This document shows, one piece after another, positions 1 to 11,589 of a stretch of DNA of 64,000 nucleotides (positions within the stretch are counted from its first letter, which is position 1; each line of letters starts with the position of its first letter). The position numbers and the translations under genes were made by a program. This DNA is from Rotaria sordida (lineage: Eukaryota; Rotifera; Eurotatoria; Philodinida; Philodinidae), in NCBI GenBank assembly GCA_905250125.1, contig CAJNOL010000665.1, positions 7,300-71,299 of the forward strand, in the 5' to 3' direction. The notes beneath the pieces are model-generated. The model saw nothing but the letters and a program-made list of their open reading frames with translations, searched no databases and was not told where the DNA came from.

Positions 1-233
1 AATACATTATTAGTTTTAAAAGGCTTATTTACTTTCTTATCTGATATAAATATGAGTTCTATGTCAGAAAATTCTCATCTTAATATGTTCAAACATTTAC
101 TGCGGCATATATTATGTATATTTTATTTCAATATTGTTCATGAATGTTGATTAAAAGATTTTTTATTTATTAAATAATTTGATTATTGTGTCATATTTGT
201 ATAGGACAATTTTTAAAGCCATATTTAATTGAT

Positions 234-1052
234 CTGATGAGGAAAGTTCCACAAGTGATCGATCGCTTTTTCGTATAAATATACACGGCTCTATGCAGTT
301 CACTACGCTGATTCCTAATATCAGAGTTTTAGTAATCCGGAGACCTTTCTAGATTTTGTGTTATTACTCTGAATCGTCTTCTACTGATTGGAGTATTTCT
401 CATCAAACTCAATCTTTTAATCAGTCTACCATGTACCACTAGACAAAATATGCACAGAAATACTTTTTTTTAGATACTTCAAACTTTAAGTTTAAAATGC
501 TAAGATGGACCGTAAGATACAAAAAGCCTAAATATCCAAAAGTCCCCTTTTCGAGTCAATATTTTTTTACATAATGAAAGAATAAAAACAATAATTTTAT
601 CTTATGTATTGCATTACATAATGTCGCTCAATTTACCGCTTGTTTTAGAAACATGTCTTCATAGTGCCAATGTTTTATGTTTTGAGAAATTACCATACAT
701 GTTTTCTATTTCTCCCATTGATATATATTTTACTAAATATAGTCGAGTTATGACTAATTTGTAAATACATGACAATGAAACGAAAAGAAACGGTAGTCAA
801 TATACGAATTACTTCCCTGCTTCATATCTTAGTATGTGAAACTTAAGGTTGAAGTATCTATAAAAAAAAATATTCTCGTGGATATTTTGTCTAACGGTGC
901 ATAATAGACTGATTAAAATAATGATACAGAATTTAGAAACGCCTAAAGGTCACTAAGACCCTGATATTCGGACTCAGTGCAGGGAGTTGCATACACTCAC
1001 CTATGGTTCTGGGAAAAAAGCAATTGATCACTTGGGGAATTTCTCTCGTGAG
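234..1052. mobile_element. Palindromic MITE-like element, copy 1
   Basis: The two halves are inverted copies. The left arm from about 234 and the reverse complement of the right arm ending about 1052 share the terminal stretch with CCAAGTGATC (CACAAGTGATC on the left). They also share an inner block around 424-500 and 830-905 (AGACAAAATAT, then AGATACTTCAA). There is no coding capacity, so it looks like a non-autonomous foldback DNA element. Its ends resemble those of the elements at 56390-57012 and 58366-58995. The arms have diverged by many small changes, so the insertion is not recent. The superfamily is not certain. Confidence 0.7.
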
Positions 1053-1237
1053 TAATGGGTTTTATTGTAGATGCTATGTCGTGATCAGTTTTATTGTGCA
1101 ATCACTCCTTTAGACATTAGTATTCAATTGACTCATTTGTTTCTTTCCGATATGACGACGATGATGTCATTAATATTTATGAGTCTATAACAAACATTAT
1201 CTAAACTGTACACCGGTAATAAGAGGTATAAGCACAA

Positions 1238-1991
1238 ATGCATAGTTCAACTGCAAACGAAGAAAATGCAAGACAAATTAAAAAATATCATCGGCATGTT
1301 TTTGTTTTTACTTAAACAAACAATTATTTAGAAATTTATTTTTTTTAATTTTATTATTAGAAATTTGTATCGTATTATCTCAATAATAGGTTTTGGAATA
1401 TTTGCCTGTATTATTAGTATTATAGGTATTCTATTGAGTTCCATTGGTTTAATAAAACAAATGCAAAATCAATCTAACGAATATTTAAATAATCCTTGGG
1501 AAGCAACATGCTTTGTATTTCAATATTCATATAATTCGCATCCATGTTATTCTTGTGCTAGTTCAAATTGTAATAAATCAATTTGTTATGATGAAAAAAT
1601 TGAAGTTAGTTATTCTATATTTAATGGAACAGAAATTCAAAGTACTATTATGATCAAAGATAATCCAACCAAACATCATATTCAAGTTAGTATAATAATA
1701 AAAATAAATTAATTTATTTTTAATCAAAATTTTTTTTTTAAGGTTGGATATAAATATACATGTTATTATGATCGAATAATTAATTTAAAATCAGTTCAAT
1801 TGGACTATATGTATTCAAAGTCTCAAACTTCAATAATTATTATTGGTATTGTTTTAATCATGATTGGTTTAATAATGCTTATCATTTTGTCTACTTATAT
1901 TTTACTTGTTGAAAGACCTCGTGTAATACAAATGAAAAGAAGAAATCAAATGATAAGAAATCTATCTGGTGAACATAAATATGAAATTTAA
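1238..1991 (+). CDS. Small two-pass membrane protein, unknown
   Basis: I do not recognise this protein. Two exons are well supported: about 1332-1685 and 1743-1991, joined in phase 0 across a 57-bp GT-AG intron (1686-1742). The product has a short N-terminus, one hydrophobic segment (ISIIGFGIFACIISIIG region), a loop of about 90 residues with six or more cysteines, a second strongly hydrophobic segment, and a basic C-terminal tail. This layout resembles auxiliary channel subunits such as BK-channel beta or TipE, but only in topology. The 5' end is unsure. An ATG at 1238 opens 20 in-frame codons (to 1297), and joining it to 1332 would need a 34-bp intron, which is very short. The start may lie elsewhere. 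Confidence 0.6.
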
Positions 1992-2943
1992 AAGATTTTC
2001 CATAGATGATTTTTTGTTCGTAAAAAAGTTATACAGATGAAATGTTTTCCGTTGCAAAAAAAAAACTCATGATTTGTTTTTATAGCACTTCATGACTTGT
2101 GTATTTCTTTTTTAAATATGATTATTTATTCTCACTTCATTTGTTTTAAGATGATTTTCTTTTGTTATCTAATAAATAAATATTTCTTGGCTTTACTAAC
2201 GAAAATATAAATCAAGTTACCATTAATTTCTCTGCAGAAAACTAGAAACTCATGGATTGTATTATTCTTCATCAATCTACATATCTTAGTCGGACTAGAT
2301 ATTAAAAATCAAATTTTTCGATTTATTAAACATTCACCTCACAATTGGAAACATTCTCAGCTTATCAATTTTTTCAAAAAAAAAACAGTTTCATCCGACA
2401 TCAAAAACAAAAAACATATGACTGTACTTTTATAAGATTTGTGAACCTTTCCCAGCACAAAATTGAAGATATTAACGTACCCTAATAAATCCTCAAGTAT
2501 AACTCAAAAACAAACTTCCGTCTTGATTTTGCCTTCCGGATAGTTTTATTTAACGTCACTCATGCGTTAATTATTCAATTAAGTCACATATATGCATGTT
2601 TATACTGCGAAAACTCGGGTACTGTTCTTCTAGTTTGTTTTTTGACTTTCAAAATGAATCTAAAAAAATAAGCGTTATTTTTCAACTCTAAAAAATTCCA
2701 TCAATTCAATTTCTTTACTGAATGAACATTGTGTTTCTTTTCAGTAACCACTAATATGAAAATTGATTTTTCGATGAAAATAAGAACATTTGACACTTTT
2801 TCTTAAGTTAACAGAAATATTTAACTTCACACGTTCTCACCTTTATATGTTTGTGTCGTTATATAATAACAAATAGCAGCTTTCAATTTCAATAGAATAC
2901 AATTAAGAAAATTTTTCAAGAAAAAACATGACAGAAAAGAAGA
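1992..2943. other. Intergenic, no gene seen
   Basis: This is AT-rich spacer between the membrane-protein gene and the tRNA. AATAAATAAATA near 2170 could serve as a polyadenylation signal for the gene to the left. I see no open frame of coding quality. Confidence 0.5.
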
Positions 2944-3015
2944 AGGTTCTACCCTGATTTGAACAGGGGTTACTGGAGTCAGAATCCAATGTCCTAACCA
3001 CTAGACTATAGAACC
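2944..3015 (-). tRNA. trnQ-CUG: tRNA-Gln (anticodon CTG)
   Basis: On the minus strand 72 nt fold as a complete cloverleaf. There is a perfect 7-bp acceptor stem (GGTTCTA with TAGAACC) plus one discriminator base. The D arm closes with GTC/GAC around AGTGGTTAG, and the anticodon stem TTGGA/TCCAG encloses loop TTCTGAC with anticodon CTG. A 4-nt variable region follows, then a perfect T arm CCCTG-TTCAAAT-CAGGG. There is no intron and no encoded CCA. A run TTTT follows about 20 nt downstream and fits Pol III termination. The sequence matches the eukaryotic tRNA-Gln pattern, including conserved GGTT at the 5' end. Confidence 0.93.
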
Positions 3016-3092
3016 ATTGATTGTTCTCTTAATTAATTTAAAAAAATTTTCTTACACATTTCAATTATTATGAATTTATTTCGATACATTTA

Positions 3093-3506
3093 TTAAACAA
3101 GATAATATCGTTCATTACGTTTTCTTTTTAAAATTTCAATTAATTGTTGTTTATAATCTTGATATTGTTGTCGGATAGCATGTTGATACACTTTTTGATC
3201 ATCATCAAGTAATGAATAGAGTATTGATAATTCTTCAGTATTTAATAAAGGTAAACATTGTAAAAACGAATTCATATCGACGGTAAGTAATGAAAAATCT
3301 TCACAATTAGCATTATTGTTTGAACATACAAGACAAGGAATAGATCGAGATAAATTAACAGGAATTTGTTCAGTTGATTTCCTTTGACCATATAGCCAAT
3401 AAGAAAAATAATCATCAAGTGTTTTTGGAAATACATGTCGTTTAATTGCCATCATTATTCCAGCTTCTATATGAGAACGTACAAGACGATAATCTGCTGG
3501 TTGCAT
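3093..3506 (-). CDS. Hypothetical protein, 137 aa, intronless
   Basis: I do not recognise this protein. It is a single uninterrupted frame of 137 codons from an ATG at 3504-3506, with codon use like the surrounding genes. The N-terminal half contains a basic and aromatic segment. The middle has CLVC and a further Cys (NNNANC), which could bind metal but is too sparse to call a finger. The C-terminal third is Gln/Lys/Arg-rich and probably helical (RQQYQDYKQQL). No signal peptide or membrane segment is visible. It lies just beyond the tRNA gene on the same strand. It could be a small nuclear or cytosolic protein; the assignment rests on frame length and composition only. Confidence 0.55.
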   Translation of the reverse strand: MQPADYRLVRSHIEAGIMMAIKRHVFPKTLDDYFSYWLYGQRKSTEQIPVNLSRSIPCLVCSNNNANCEDFSLLTVDMNSFLQCLPLLNTEELSILYSLLDDDQKVYQHAIRQQYQDYKQQLIEILKRKRNERYYLV

Positions 3507-6190
3507 CGTTTTTCTTTTTTTCTATTCTAACATGAAATGATTATGTTCATATCTTTTATAGAAGGTTATTATATAATGATGTCTTTGATAGTATTGATTA
3601 TTTCATCATTTAACATCGATATGTGATGAACGTCAAAGAAATAACAAATTATTTTTCATCATTCATTTAAGAATATGAATGACAAGGACAACATGCTGTT
3701 GAGAGATTTTCTATTCATTAGCAATTAAATATTGTTCATTGATTGATTCTTTTAATTAATGAGTATAAATTTGTCTCTGAGAAAAATTTTAGCATTGTCA
3801 CTTATTCCGATGCAATACATTTAGAATTCAACTTTTTTTTTTTTTCTTTTGTGTTGAATAATTTACAGCTGTGTGAACTTTTTAGTCTTTGTTAAATATT
3901 TGTTGACAGTAATCGTTTATATATATATTCATAGTTTGCCGAAGAGAAATATTTGTCACATAGTCGAGATTCATTTATCGTTTCTCTTCGTTTACTTTCA
4001 TATTGGATTTTTTTTCTTTTTTTTTTTTTTTCTTCCAAAAGAACGAGTAAAAGAACAGAAAAGAACTATCTGATAATATAGCTCTAAGAATTTTTTGTTT
4101 TGTTTTTTTCGTTAAAGAATAATACTATGTGGTGTTTACAAGGTTGTTTAATGCACGCACAAAGTAGATATATGCGCTAGCAGCAATTCAGTCGTTTTTC
4201 TTTTTTTTTTTTCTTCCAGTAGTTTTATCTTTCCAGGTCGACAGAACGCACGTGCCTTTTAAAATTTACAGTAAGAATATAAAAAAACGTGTGAGTATTG
4301 TCCTTGATTCATTCAATGCTTTTTTAATGATTGAGTACCGAAAAAATTTTTTTGAATTGTATATATAATGTGTACATATGGAGCGAACTAGAAAATTAGT
4401 TTTTTTCTGCAATGATATTTCTTATAGTTAACTCACAATAAAAAGAGAAAGAAAAATAATATTTATTTATATTAATTTGTTTGAATACATACATATTGAT
4501 AGAAAAATATTTAACTTTAAAATAATCTTCTACAATTTGTATTGTATTATTCAGTATACATAGGTATAAATGTTTCTTTCTTCTGTATTTGATAAATCAT
4601 CAATCCTGGGTTTTTTTTTCTTTCCTCACATAGTGGTGATGATGATGATCAACATTGTGTTGGGAGTGACGAATGAGACGAATATTGAGAAGCGACCTTC
4701 TTGTGTTTGCATAAATGTATTTATGCAAACGTTTCATAAATGAATGTACGATGATGTCGTACGATCGAATGCACAACGATGATTTTATTTCTATACTTAT
4801 TATTTTTGTTATTATAGAACAATCGAATTATCTATAGATGTATTTTATGATCTATTAACGAGGATGTAAATGTATTGCAGCTTTATTTGAATAAATTTTA
4901 TAGATTTATAGAACATATATACGCATTATAATCGTCAGATGATTTTATAAATAAAGTAAGAATCGATCTGTTTTTTTATAATGATAGGCCATTATGATTT
5001 ATTTGTCGGATACACATAGGAAATGAAAATGAAAAATGCTATACCAAATTTTGATTAATATGCTCTTTTATGTGTCAAAAGAAAGGACATTTTATAAATA
5101 ACAAAAATCCCATGTCTTGTTGTCGATGAGACACTTTAGTAAATTCAATCGAATAAATCTATATTTTATGTGTTACTTTAAAGAGCATGATAAGAATACT
5201 CGTAATATAGATTTGAGCATTTTATTAGATAATCTATCTATATTTATTGATGTCGATATGCAGAGAGAATTCAAGAAATATAGGAGAAATATAGCAAAAG
5301 AAATGTCAACATAACCTTTCTTATACTTGTCTTCGATTATGTTGATAGAGATAGGCCTTGTCTTGTTTAGAGAATAAATATTTCAAAGAATATTTATCAG
5401 AAAACAATTTTGTTAACCTTGTGAATGTCATTTTTATATATATATGTTATTTGATATTATACAATAGAAATGATAATTTTATTCATAAATTATATAGAAA
5501 ACGATTCCTAATCATTTTCGACAGCTGCGAAATAGTGTAGAGAATAGTTTTTTTTATTATATGTCTAAAGATAAATGAAAAGGCAGATTTCATAGAGACA
5601 CACTTAAAAAGTATTGTTTCAAATTTGACAGGCACATAGATTATTAATTATCATTTCAACTGTAAAAATACTCAGACGCACTTCTATAAGTTTGAAAATA
5701 TCATTGATGTAAATCCTTATGAGAGAATTTTTTTTTTGAATCACAATCTGAAATAAGTATTGAAGTATAGGAGAAAAAATTTGGGCCACCGACGCCCTTC
5801 ACAGATCATGGTAGACACCTTAACAAGGTCCTTCTCCATTACAATCTGTAATAGAATTAATAAAAGAATTAAAGCATGCTGTGAGATTATTATGAAAGAC
5901 GATTGCATCGAAGATATCTGTCTTTGCTTCCCTTTCTAAACTAGCTGTAACATATTATCAATGACATCTTTCATCACAGACATACCACTACGTTGGAAAT
6001 CGGAAACCAAAACATATGTCACAGGTGCATCGCATTTTTCATTTTAATTCTGCAGGGATTGTGTTAATTACATTTTGAAATAGTATTCTATTCTTGAAAA
6101 CAAATATATGCTTAGTTTGTGTAAAATATTTCTTTACTAAATTATTGAATACCGTTTTATGGTAATTTAGATTTTATCTTATAATTTAGA
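3507..6190. other. Intergenic, low-complexity, no gene supported
   Basis: This stretch has several T-rich homopolymer tracts (3832-3848, 4014-4032, 4199-4212) and short (GAT)n-like runs near 4640. Small open frames exist at 5117-5540, but their amino-acid composition is that of translated AT-rich spacer. Nothing else is supported. Confidence 0.5.
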
Positions 6191-8078
6191 ATGAACATCA
6201 ATCTATTTAATTCGATTATATTAAATTTAATTATATTAAAAATAATTTATCCATTAGTAAATAGTACAACATCTTGCTCAGTTTTTTTATCATTAAATTG
6301 TTCTTGTTTTCAATCGAATATTGATTTAAATTTATCATTACCTACGACAATATATTCACATTTATATTGTCAAGGATATTCTTTAAATAAAAATACATTT
6401 CAATCACCATTTGGATATCATTATTACTATCAAAATCGTTTTCGTACAATTTCATTAGAATTTTTTCTTAAAAATAAAGTAGAAATTCATTCAAATCAAT
6501 TTGATTCTTTATCAACATTATTTTCTCAAACAGATAATGATGCAGAAATTGAATTATCTATTCGATTTAATGGTTTTACTCATATTACATTTAACAAATA
6601 TTCCTTAACTTCAAAAACCTTTCACCAAAAACATTATAGAAAAAATTTACGGTTACATTTTATTCCAATAACGCCTAATTATATTCAAGTAAATTATCTT
6701 TTGTTCAGATTTATTTATTTTTTTATAAATAATTATATTTAGATGGAACCCGGTGAAAAGAACTCTGCTGGTATCGATGATCAATTTAAATTTTCGGAAA
6801 ATTGTTTTTCTGGCTTAAATGTTTCTCATTTAAATATATATAGTTATATGAAAAGAGATCATCTCTCATCATCATTTCCATTTGAACATGTATTCAATAA
6901 TACAAATATTGGTGAACTTCATTTTCATGGATCAATTATTCCTCCTGGCCCATATTCTCTAAAACGAACATTTAAAGGTCTTGTTAGATCATTAACACTT
7001 TATCGTCATGTTGATACCATTGATTCAAATACATTTCCATACTATTTTCCCGTTCATTCTTATACTATTCATGCAATTGAAGCTCATTCAATGGATCTTG
7101 GTTCATTTATCCCATTATATACTAATTTACGTGGATTAGAATTAATAAAACCACATTTTGAAGTATTAATTGATAGATCTATTCCAACATTAGATTCTTT
7201 AACATTAGATATTGAATATTTAAGTGAACGAACACTTTTCGCTGCTCAACAGGTTAATAATTTAAAATTAACTTCTAGTCTTCGTCAAATAAATCCTCAA
7301 GTATTTTATTCATTACAAACTCATTTAAAACATTTCGATTTATCTGATGTTAATCTATCTGAAATGACATCAGATTCTCGTTGTTATTTAATTCATTTTA
7401 TTCATCATAATTATCAACATCAATTAAATATAGTTTTTCCTCGAATAGAAAATTTAACCGAATGTGATTGTGCTCGACTTATTCTTATACATATTCAATT
7501 AACTAAAAAATTCAAAGATCAGTATCATGATGATTTATTATGTACAAAAAAATGTCGTTTTAGTGATTGTTCAACAATTAGTGAATATTTTCGTGAAAAA
7601 TATCCATTATTTACAAATAATAATCAAATTATGAATAATTCAAATGGTATAAATAATAATTTACCTTCTGTTGATTTATATTCTGATTCAATTGATATGG
7701 ATATGATGCATTTTCTTATTAATCAAACAGTTGATCAACCAATACATATAAATCAAATGTAAATAAAACAGAAACAGGAAAAAAGATTAGAATGATATAT
7801 ATTTATTCTATTTTAGACGATCAACAAACACACCTTTAACAACTTTCCGATATCCTTCTAATGTTTTATTTTCAACACCAATTATATATTTTGATTCGAT
7901 CGATGAAGACAAAAATAAACCATCAAAATCTAAAAAAACCAAATCTTTTTCTTGGATGTCATTTTTATTTGGTAGTATTATTCTTTTACTTTTAATTCTT
8001 ATTATTTCTAGTATTATATTTTGTCTTGTAAAATATAGACAAAAAAAGCATTTCAAACGTGTTCCTGTTTATGTTTAG
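6191..8078 (+). CDS. Type I membrane protein, leucine-rich-like ectodomain
   Basis: There are three exons: 6191-6688, 6743-7758 and 7817-8078, with introns of 54 and 58 bp, phases 0 and 2, giving 591 aa. A hydrophobic signal peptide (about 1-25) is followed by a Cys-containing cap (LNCSC, YCQGY) typical of an LRR N-terminal flank. Degenerate leucine-rich stretches follow (for example LRGLELI, LDSLTLDIEYL, LKHFDLSDVNLS). A Cys cluster at about 407-442 (CDC...CTKKC...C) is in the position of an LRR C-terminal flank. One membrane segment lies at about 551-576 and precedes a short basic tail. The fold class is thus a cell-surface LRR-type receptor or adhesion protein; no named orthologue is recognised. 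The apparent stop at 7760 lies inside intron 2, because exon 3 continues in frame and supplies the anchor. Confidence 0.8.
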
Positions 8079-8863
8079 AATTTAATAAAAATATTTGCTA
8101 ATGTCGCTTCAAAATAATTTTCAATATTTTTCTTCTTTTTTTTTTCGAAGAATGAAATCGTTTATCCTAAGAAAACTTTAAACTATGAGATTTAATAATA
8201 TGATATAGATAATCACTAAAACATATTCAATGATTTATGCCTGAGTAATAAAGATTATATTTTGTAAAAATTTTCCTTTTTTTTTTCGGAAGCAAAACGT
8301 CTGTTGTTTATGTAAATGAATCATAGTGTGTTTTAGTTGTTATACATCTAATTGATTTTTATGTTAATGTATACTTAGATTTTATCTTTCAATGTTGCAA
8401 ACGATACGCATCATAATGATTGGAATATGAATATAATGAATTTTTCTTGCCTGTTTGACAGTTACATTGAGTTATTAATTTTTACATCTCATGTTAATGG
8501 TCAAAATAATAATCTGTTGATTAGATTTACTTTTCTCTACCATAAAAAGCTTGCATAGCTGAGCATGATAAAGAATAGATATTGTTTTTTTGCCGATCTA
8601 CTCTCAATCGACATTCTTTCATTCTGTCTGTTTTTATGTGCCTAAGACTGGTACCAACATCCACAAAATAGTCAATCCATCTTGTTTTTTTTTTCTCTCT
8701 AATAGCTTTGCATCGTCGTTTTTTTTTTCTTCTTTTCTTTAGCGTGTCACACCAAAAGACCGAGAGAAAAAGAAAAAAATAGGAGAAGTAAAAGAGTAAA
8801 ACATCAGCATCTGGCCAGACACAATTGCGAAAATAATATTCACCCGTTTAAAAACGGGGAACT
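8079..8863. other. Intergenic with T-rich tracts
   Basis: This is the 3' flank of the LRR-type gene (AATAAA at about 8083) and the 5' flank of the AI-2E gene. Pyrimidine runs at 8685-8740 could belong to the promoter or 5' UTR. No gene is seen. Confidence 0.5.
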
Positions 8864-10613
8864 ATGAATGATGAAACAAAAAACCCGCCTCCGTCATTAG
8901 TGACACCAGATGAGGCTATTGATTCGATCACTGATAACACACCATTCTCAATACAAATATCTCAATACGATCAATACGACAAAAATAAGTCAAATATGTT
9001 AGTTACACGTAAAATATTAATTCAACAACGTCTTATGAGATGGTGTGCACTTTTTTTATCACTTGGAACAATAATTATAATATGGCGTTATATTTCAATT
9101 TTAATTCTTGCTGTTTGGTTATCAAGTATATGTCGACCAGTTCTTGAATGGCTTGTTAATCATTTGTAAGTTTACTTCCTAAAAAACAAAAATTTTAAAA
9201 GAATAAGTAAGAAAAAAAACAAACTTTGAATCATTATTGGTTGTTTTATTTTTGGAGACGATGTCGGTATTTTTATTATTTGTTTTCATATAGGACTCAA
9301 TTTTAATAATAAAAATAAAGATTAATATTAAGTCGTTAAAAATATTATTGATCGAGAATATTCTATAGAAGGGCACTTATATAAAACTTGAGTATTGGTG
9401 ATCAAATTAGAATATTCATTCAAGCGAAAACGTTGTTTTTTTTTGTTCTATACAATAATAATCTATCACTAATTGAAACATAAATAAGTGAAAGAATTTA
9501 GAAAATTAAAATAAATATTAACTTATTATAATATATTGATATAAACTATTTTCTTTTTAGACCGTTAATAAATCGATGCCGGGAAAAAAGTTCTCGTTCA
9601 GCAATAGCTGCATTTTTACTTGTTTTCTTTGGAATTGTTGTGATAATACCAATTGTTTTAATAGTAATTGCGTTAACTGGTTCAACACTTAATTTTGTTG
9701 CAAGTCTGTCAAATTCTACAACCGCTCGCAATGCAATAAATCTTCTTGTACCTCCAATAAATAAGAATGATAATAATTCAAAAGAATCATCATCATTCAA
9801 CTCTACAAATAATAGTTTTATTGATTTTATAAAAGGTGGAAAAAATGCTACATTTAATTTATTAGAACGATTATTAATTCAACGAGATACATTAACCGAT
9901 GTTGTACAATTATTTGGTGGAAAAGCTTTATCAGTTTTATCAACTGTTGCTGGTGCTACAGCTCAAGTTAGTTGATTAAAAAAAATAAATATAATTATAA
10001 ATAAATATTTCATTTTTAGTTCATTATTGGTATATTAATATTTTTGGTATCAACATATACATTTTTATTACAAGGTGTTGAACTTTGGACGTGGACAGTG
10101 GCACATAGTCCATTATCAGCTAAACATATGGAACGTTTTAAAGACGCTTTTCAAGAAACAGGACGTGGTCTTTTAATTGGTGTATGTTTAACTTGTGCTG
10201 TACAAGGTTTTGTTGCTGCTATTGCTTATTTATGTTTACAAATTCCACGTTGGTATGCACTTGGTGTTTTAACTGGTTTTTGTTCATTAATTCCAATACT
10301 TGGTACAGCTATGGTTTGGATTCCAATAACAATTGGTCTTTTTATTCAACAAGCTTATTTAAAAGCAGTTATTATGATTATTGTTGGAGTTTTAGCTATT
10401 GGATCTATTGATAATTTACTTCGACCAATGTTTTCAAAAATTGGTTCCTTAAATATGTCAACATTATTATTATTATTAACAATTTTTGGTGGAATAGAAT
10501 TATTAGGAGCATGGGGAGCTCTTCTAGGTCCATTAGTTGTTCGATTAGCTACTGAAGCAGTTATTCTTGTTAAAGAAGATGAAGAACAACAAGAACAAAA
10601 TGATGTACCATAA
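8864..10613 (+). CDS. AI-2E/UPF0118-type membrane transporter, bacterial-like
   Basis: There are three exons: 8864-9165, 9561-9966 and 10020-10613, with introns of 395 and 53 bp, phases 2 and 0, giving 433 aa. The order of features is that of the bacterial AI-2E transporter family (PF01594): two close N-terminal membrane helices with RPV/LEWL and RPL-type junction, a third helix before a polar loop, then the conserved C-terminal half. That half includes GLLIGV, VQGF, FCSLIPILGT, WIPI, GSIDNLLRP and LLGPLV motifs followed by the end helix. Family members move small molecules or ions across the inner membrane in bacteria. The animal relative TMEM245 is about twice as long and diverged. The length and motifs here are nearer the bacterial form, while the introns show a eukaryotic resident gene. 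The tail is acidic (EDEEQQEQ). Cell location is unknown. Confidence 0.85.
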
Positions 10614-11589
10614 TTAAACTTTAACTTTCTTTCTTACCCTTGAGATTTATTTTTTAATGTTGTTCTTCCTGGTGTATAGATGAAAATAATTATGATTTTA
10701 AAATCAATTAAATCTGCTTTTTCAATGAATAACTATTGTTTGAAATTGAATGAAAATGAAACAAAAGAAAAAAGATAAACGATAAAAAATATTCACAATT
10801 GATAAAATATCTTTCTAACAGCTACCTAAATTTCTTACAACAGATAAACATTTGAGAATTTTCGACCTGAACTCATCGATATAGATTTTCATTAGCATAT
10901 TTTGATAGATTCTTATAAACAATAATAATTTCTCTCATTACATTCAATTATTTCCGTTGTTAACATAGATTTTTAGATTGATGAGTTTTCGTATTTTTTC
11001 TCATTCCAATTATAGTTTATGAAAATATTATTTTTATTTCCTATGTTTATTTTCAATAAACAGATTTAATGACTTCTATTTTAAGCATATTGTCTATTTA
11101 TATTATAAAAAAATAACAAAAACTAAAAGAGTAAATAAGATAGAAGCTTCACATGTTTTTTTATTTTCGCTTAATAGATAAGTTGTTTTCTTTTTGTTAT
11201 TCGACCTTGGATATCTTCTTCAGACAAATAATGTCAGGGATATTATAAAGCTTCATGATAGTGTTCCAATTTGAATAAATTGTATCAGATTCATTCGTGT
11301 TTTATTCTCAATTGTCATAACTGCAATATTATCTGTAAAGTTTAAGATATAATAAGAATGAATTTAAAGAATATCCTCTCTTTTATTTATTATTCTATGG
11401 AAAAAGCATTTTCCCATTAATTTCCGTTAATTCAGACACAAACATAATTTCTATTTATCCATAAATATGAAATAATTCATTTTTCAATATAAGTAGATTT
11501 TCATTCTCATTTATTTTATTACTAAATAAAAAAAAAAGAACTAATGCTAATAAAACAAAAACAAATATATACAAGTCGAGAAGAATAAC
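10614..11589. other. Convergent intergenic region
   Basis: This is the shared 3' flank of the AI-2E gene (plus) and CCDC61 (minus). AT-rich, with AATAAA-type signals on both strands (about 11056 plus). No gene is seen. Confidence 0.5.

Noticed and set aside
3873-4073. 66-codon plus-strand frame
   Set aside because: Ends in a long Phe run from a T tract; spacer composition, no splice or family context.
5117-5540. Two plus-strand frames of about 60 codons
   Set aside because: AT-spacer composition, no conserved motif, no signals around them.
7808-8056. Minus-strand 82-codon frame
   Set aside because: It is the reverse of exon 3 of the LRR-type gene, which joins in frame on the plus strand.
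9546-9800. Minus-strand 84-codon frame
   Set aside because: Antisense shadow of AI-2E exon 2.
10184-10411. Cys/Phe/Trp-rich plus-strand frame
   Set aside because: Other-frame shadow of AI-2E exon 3.
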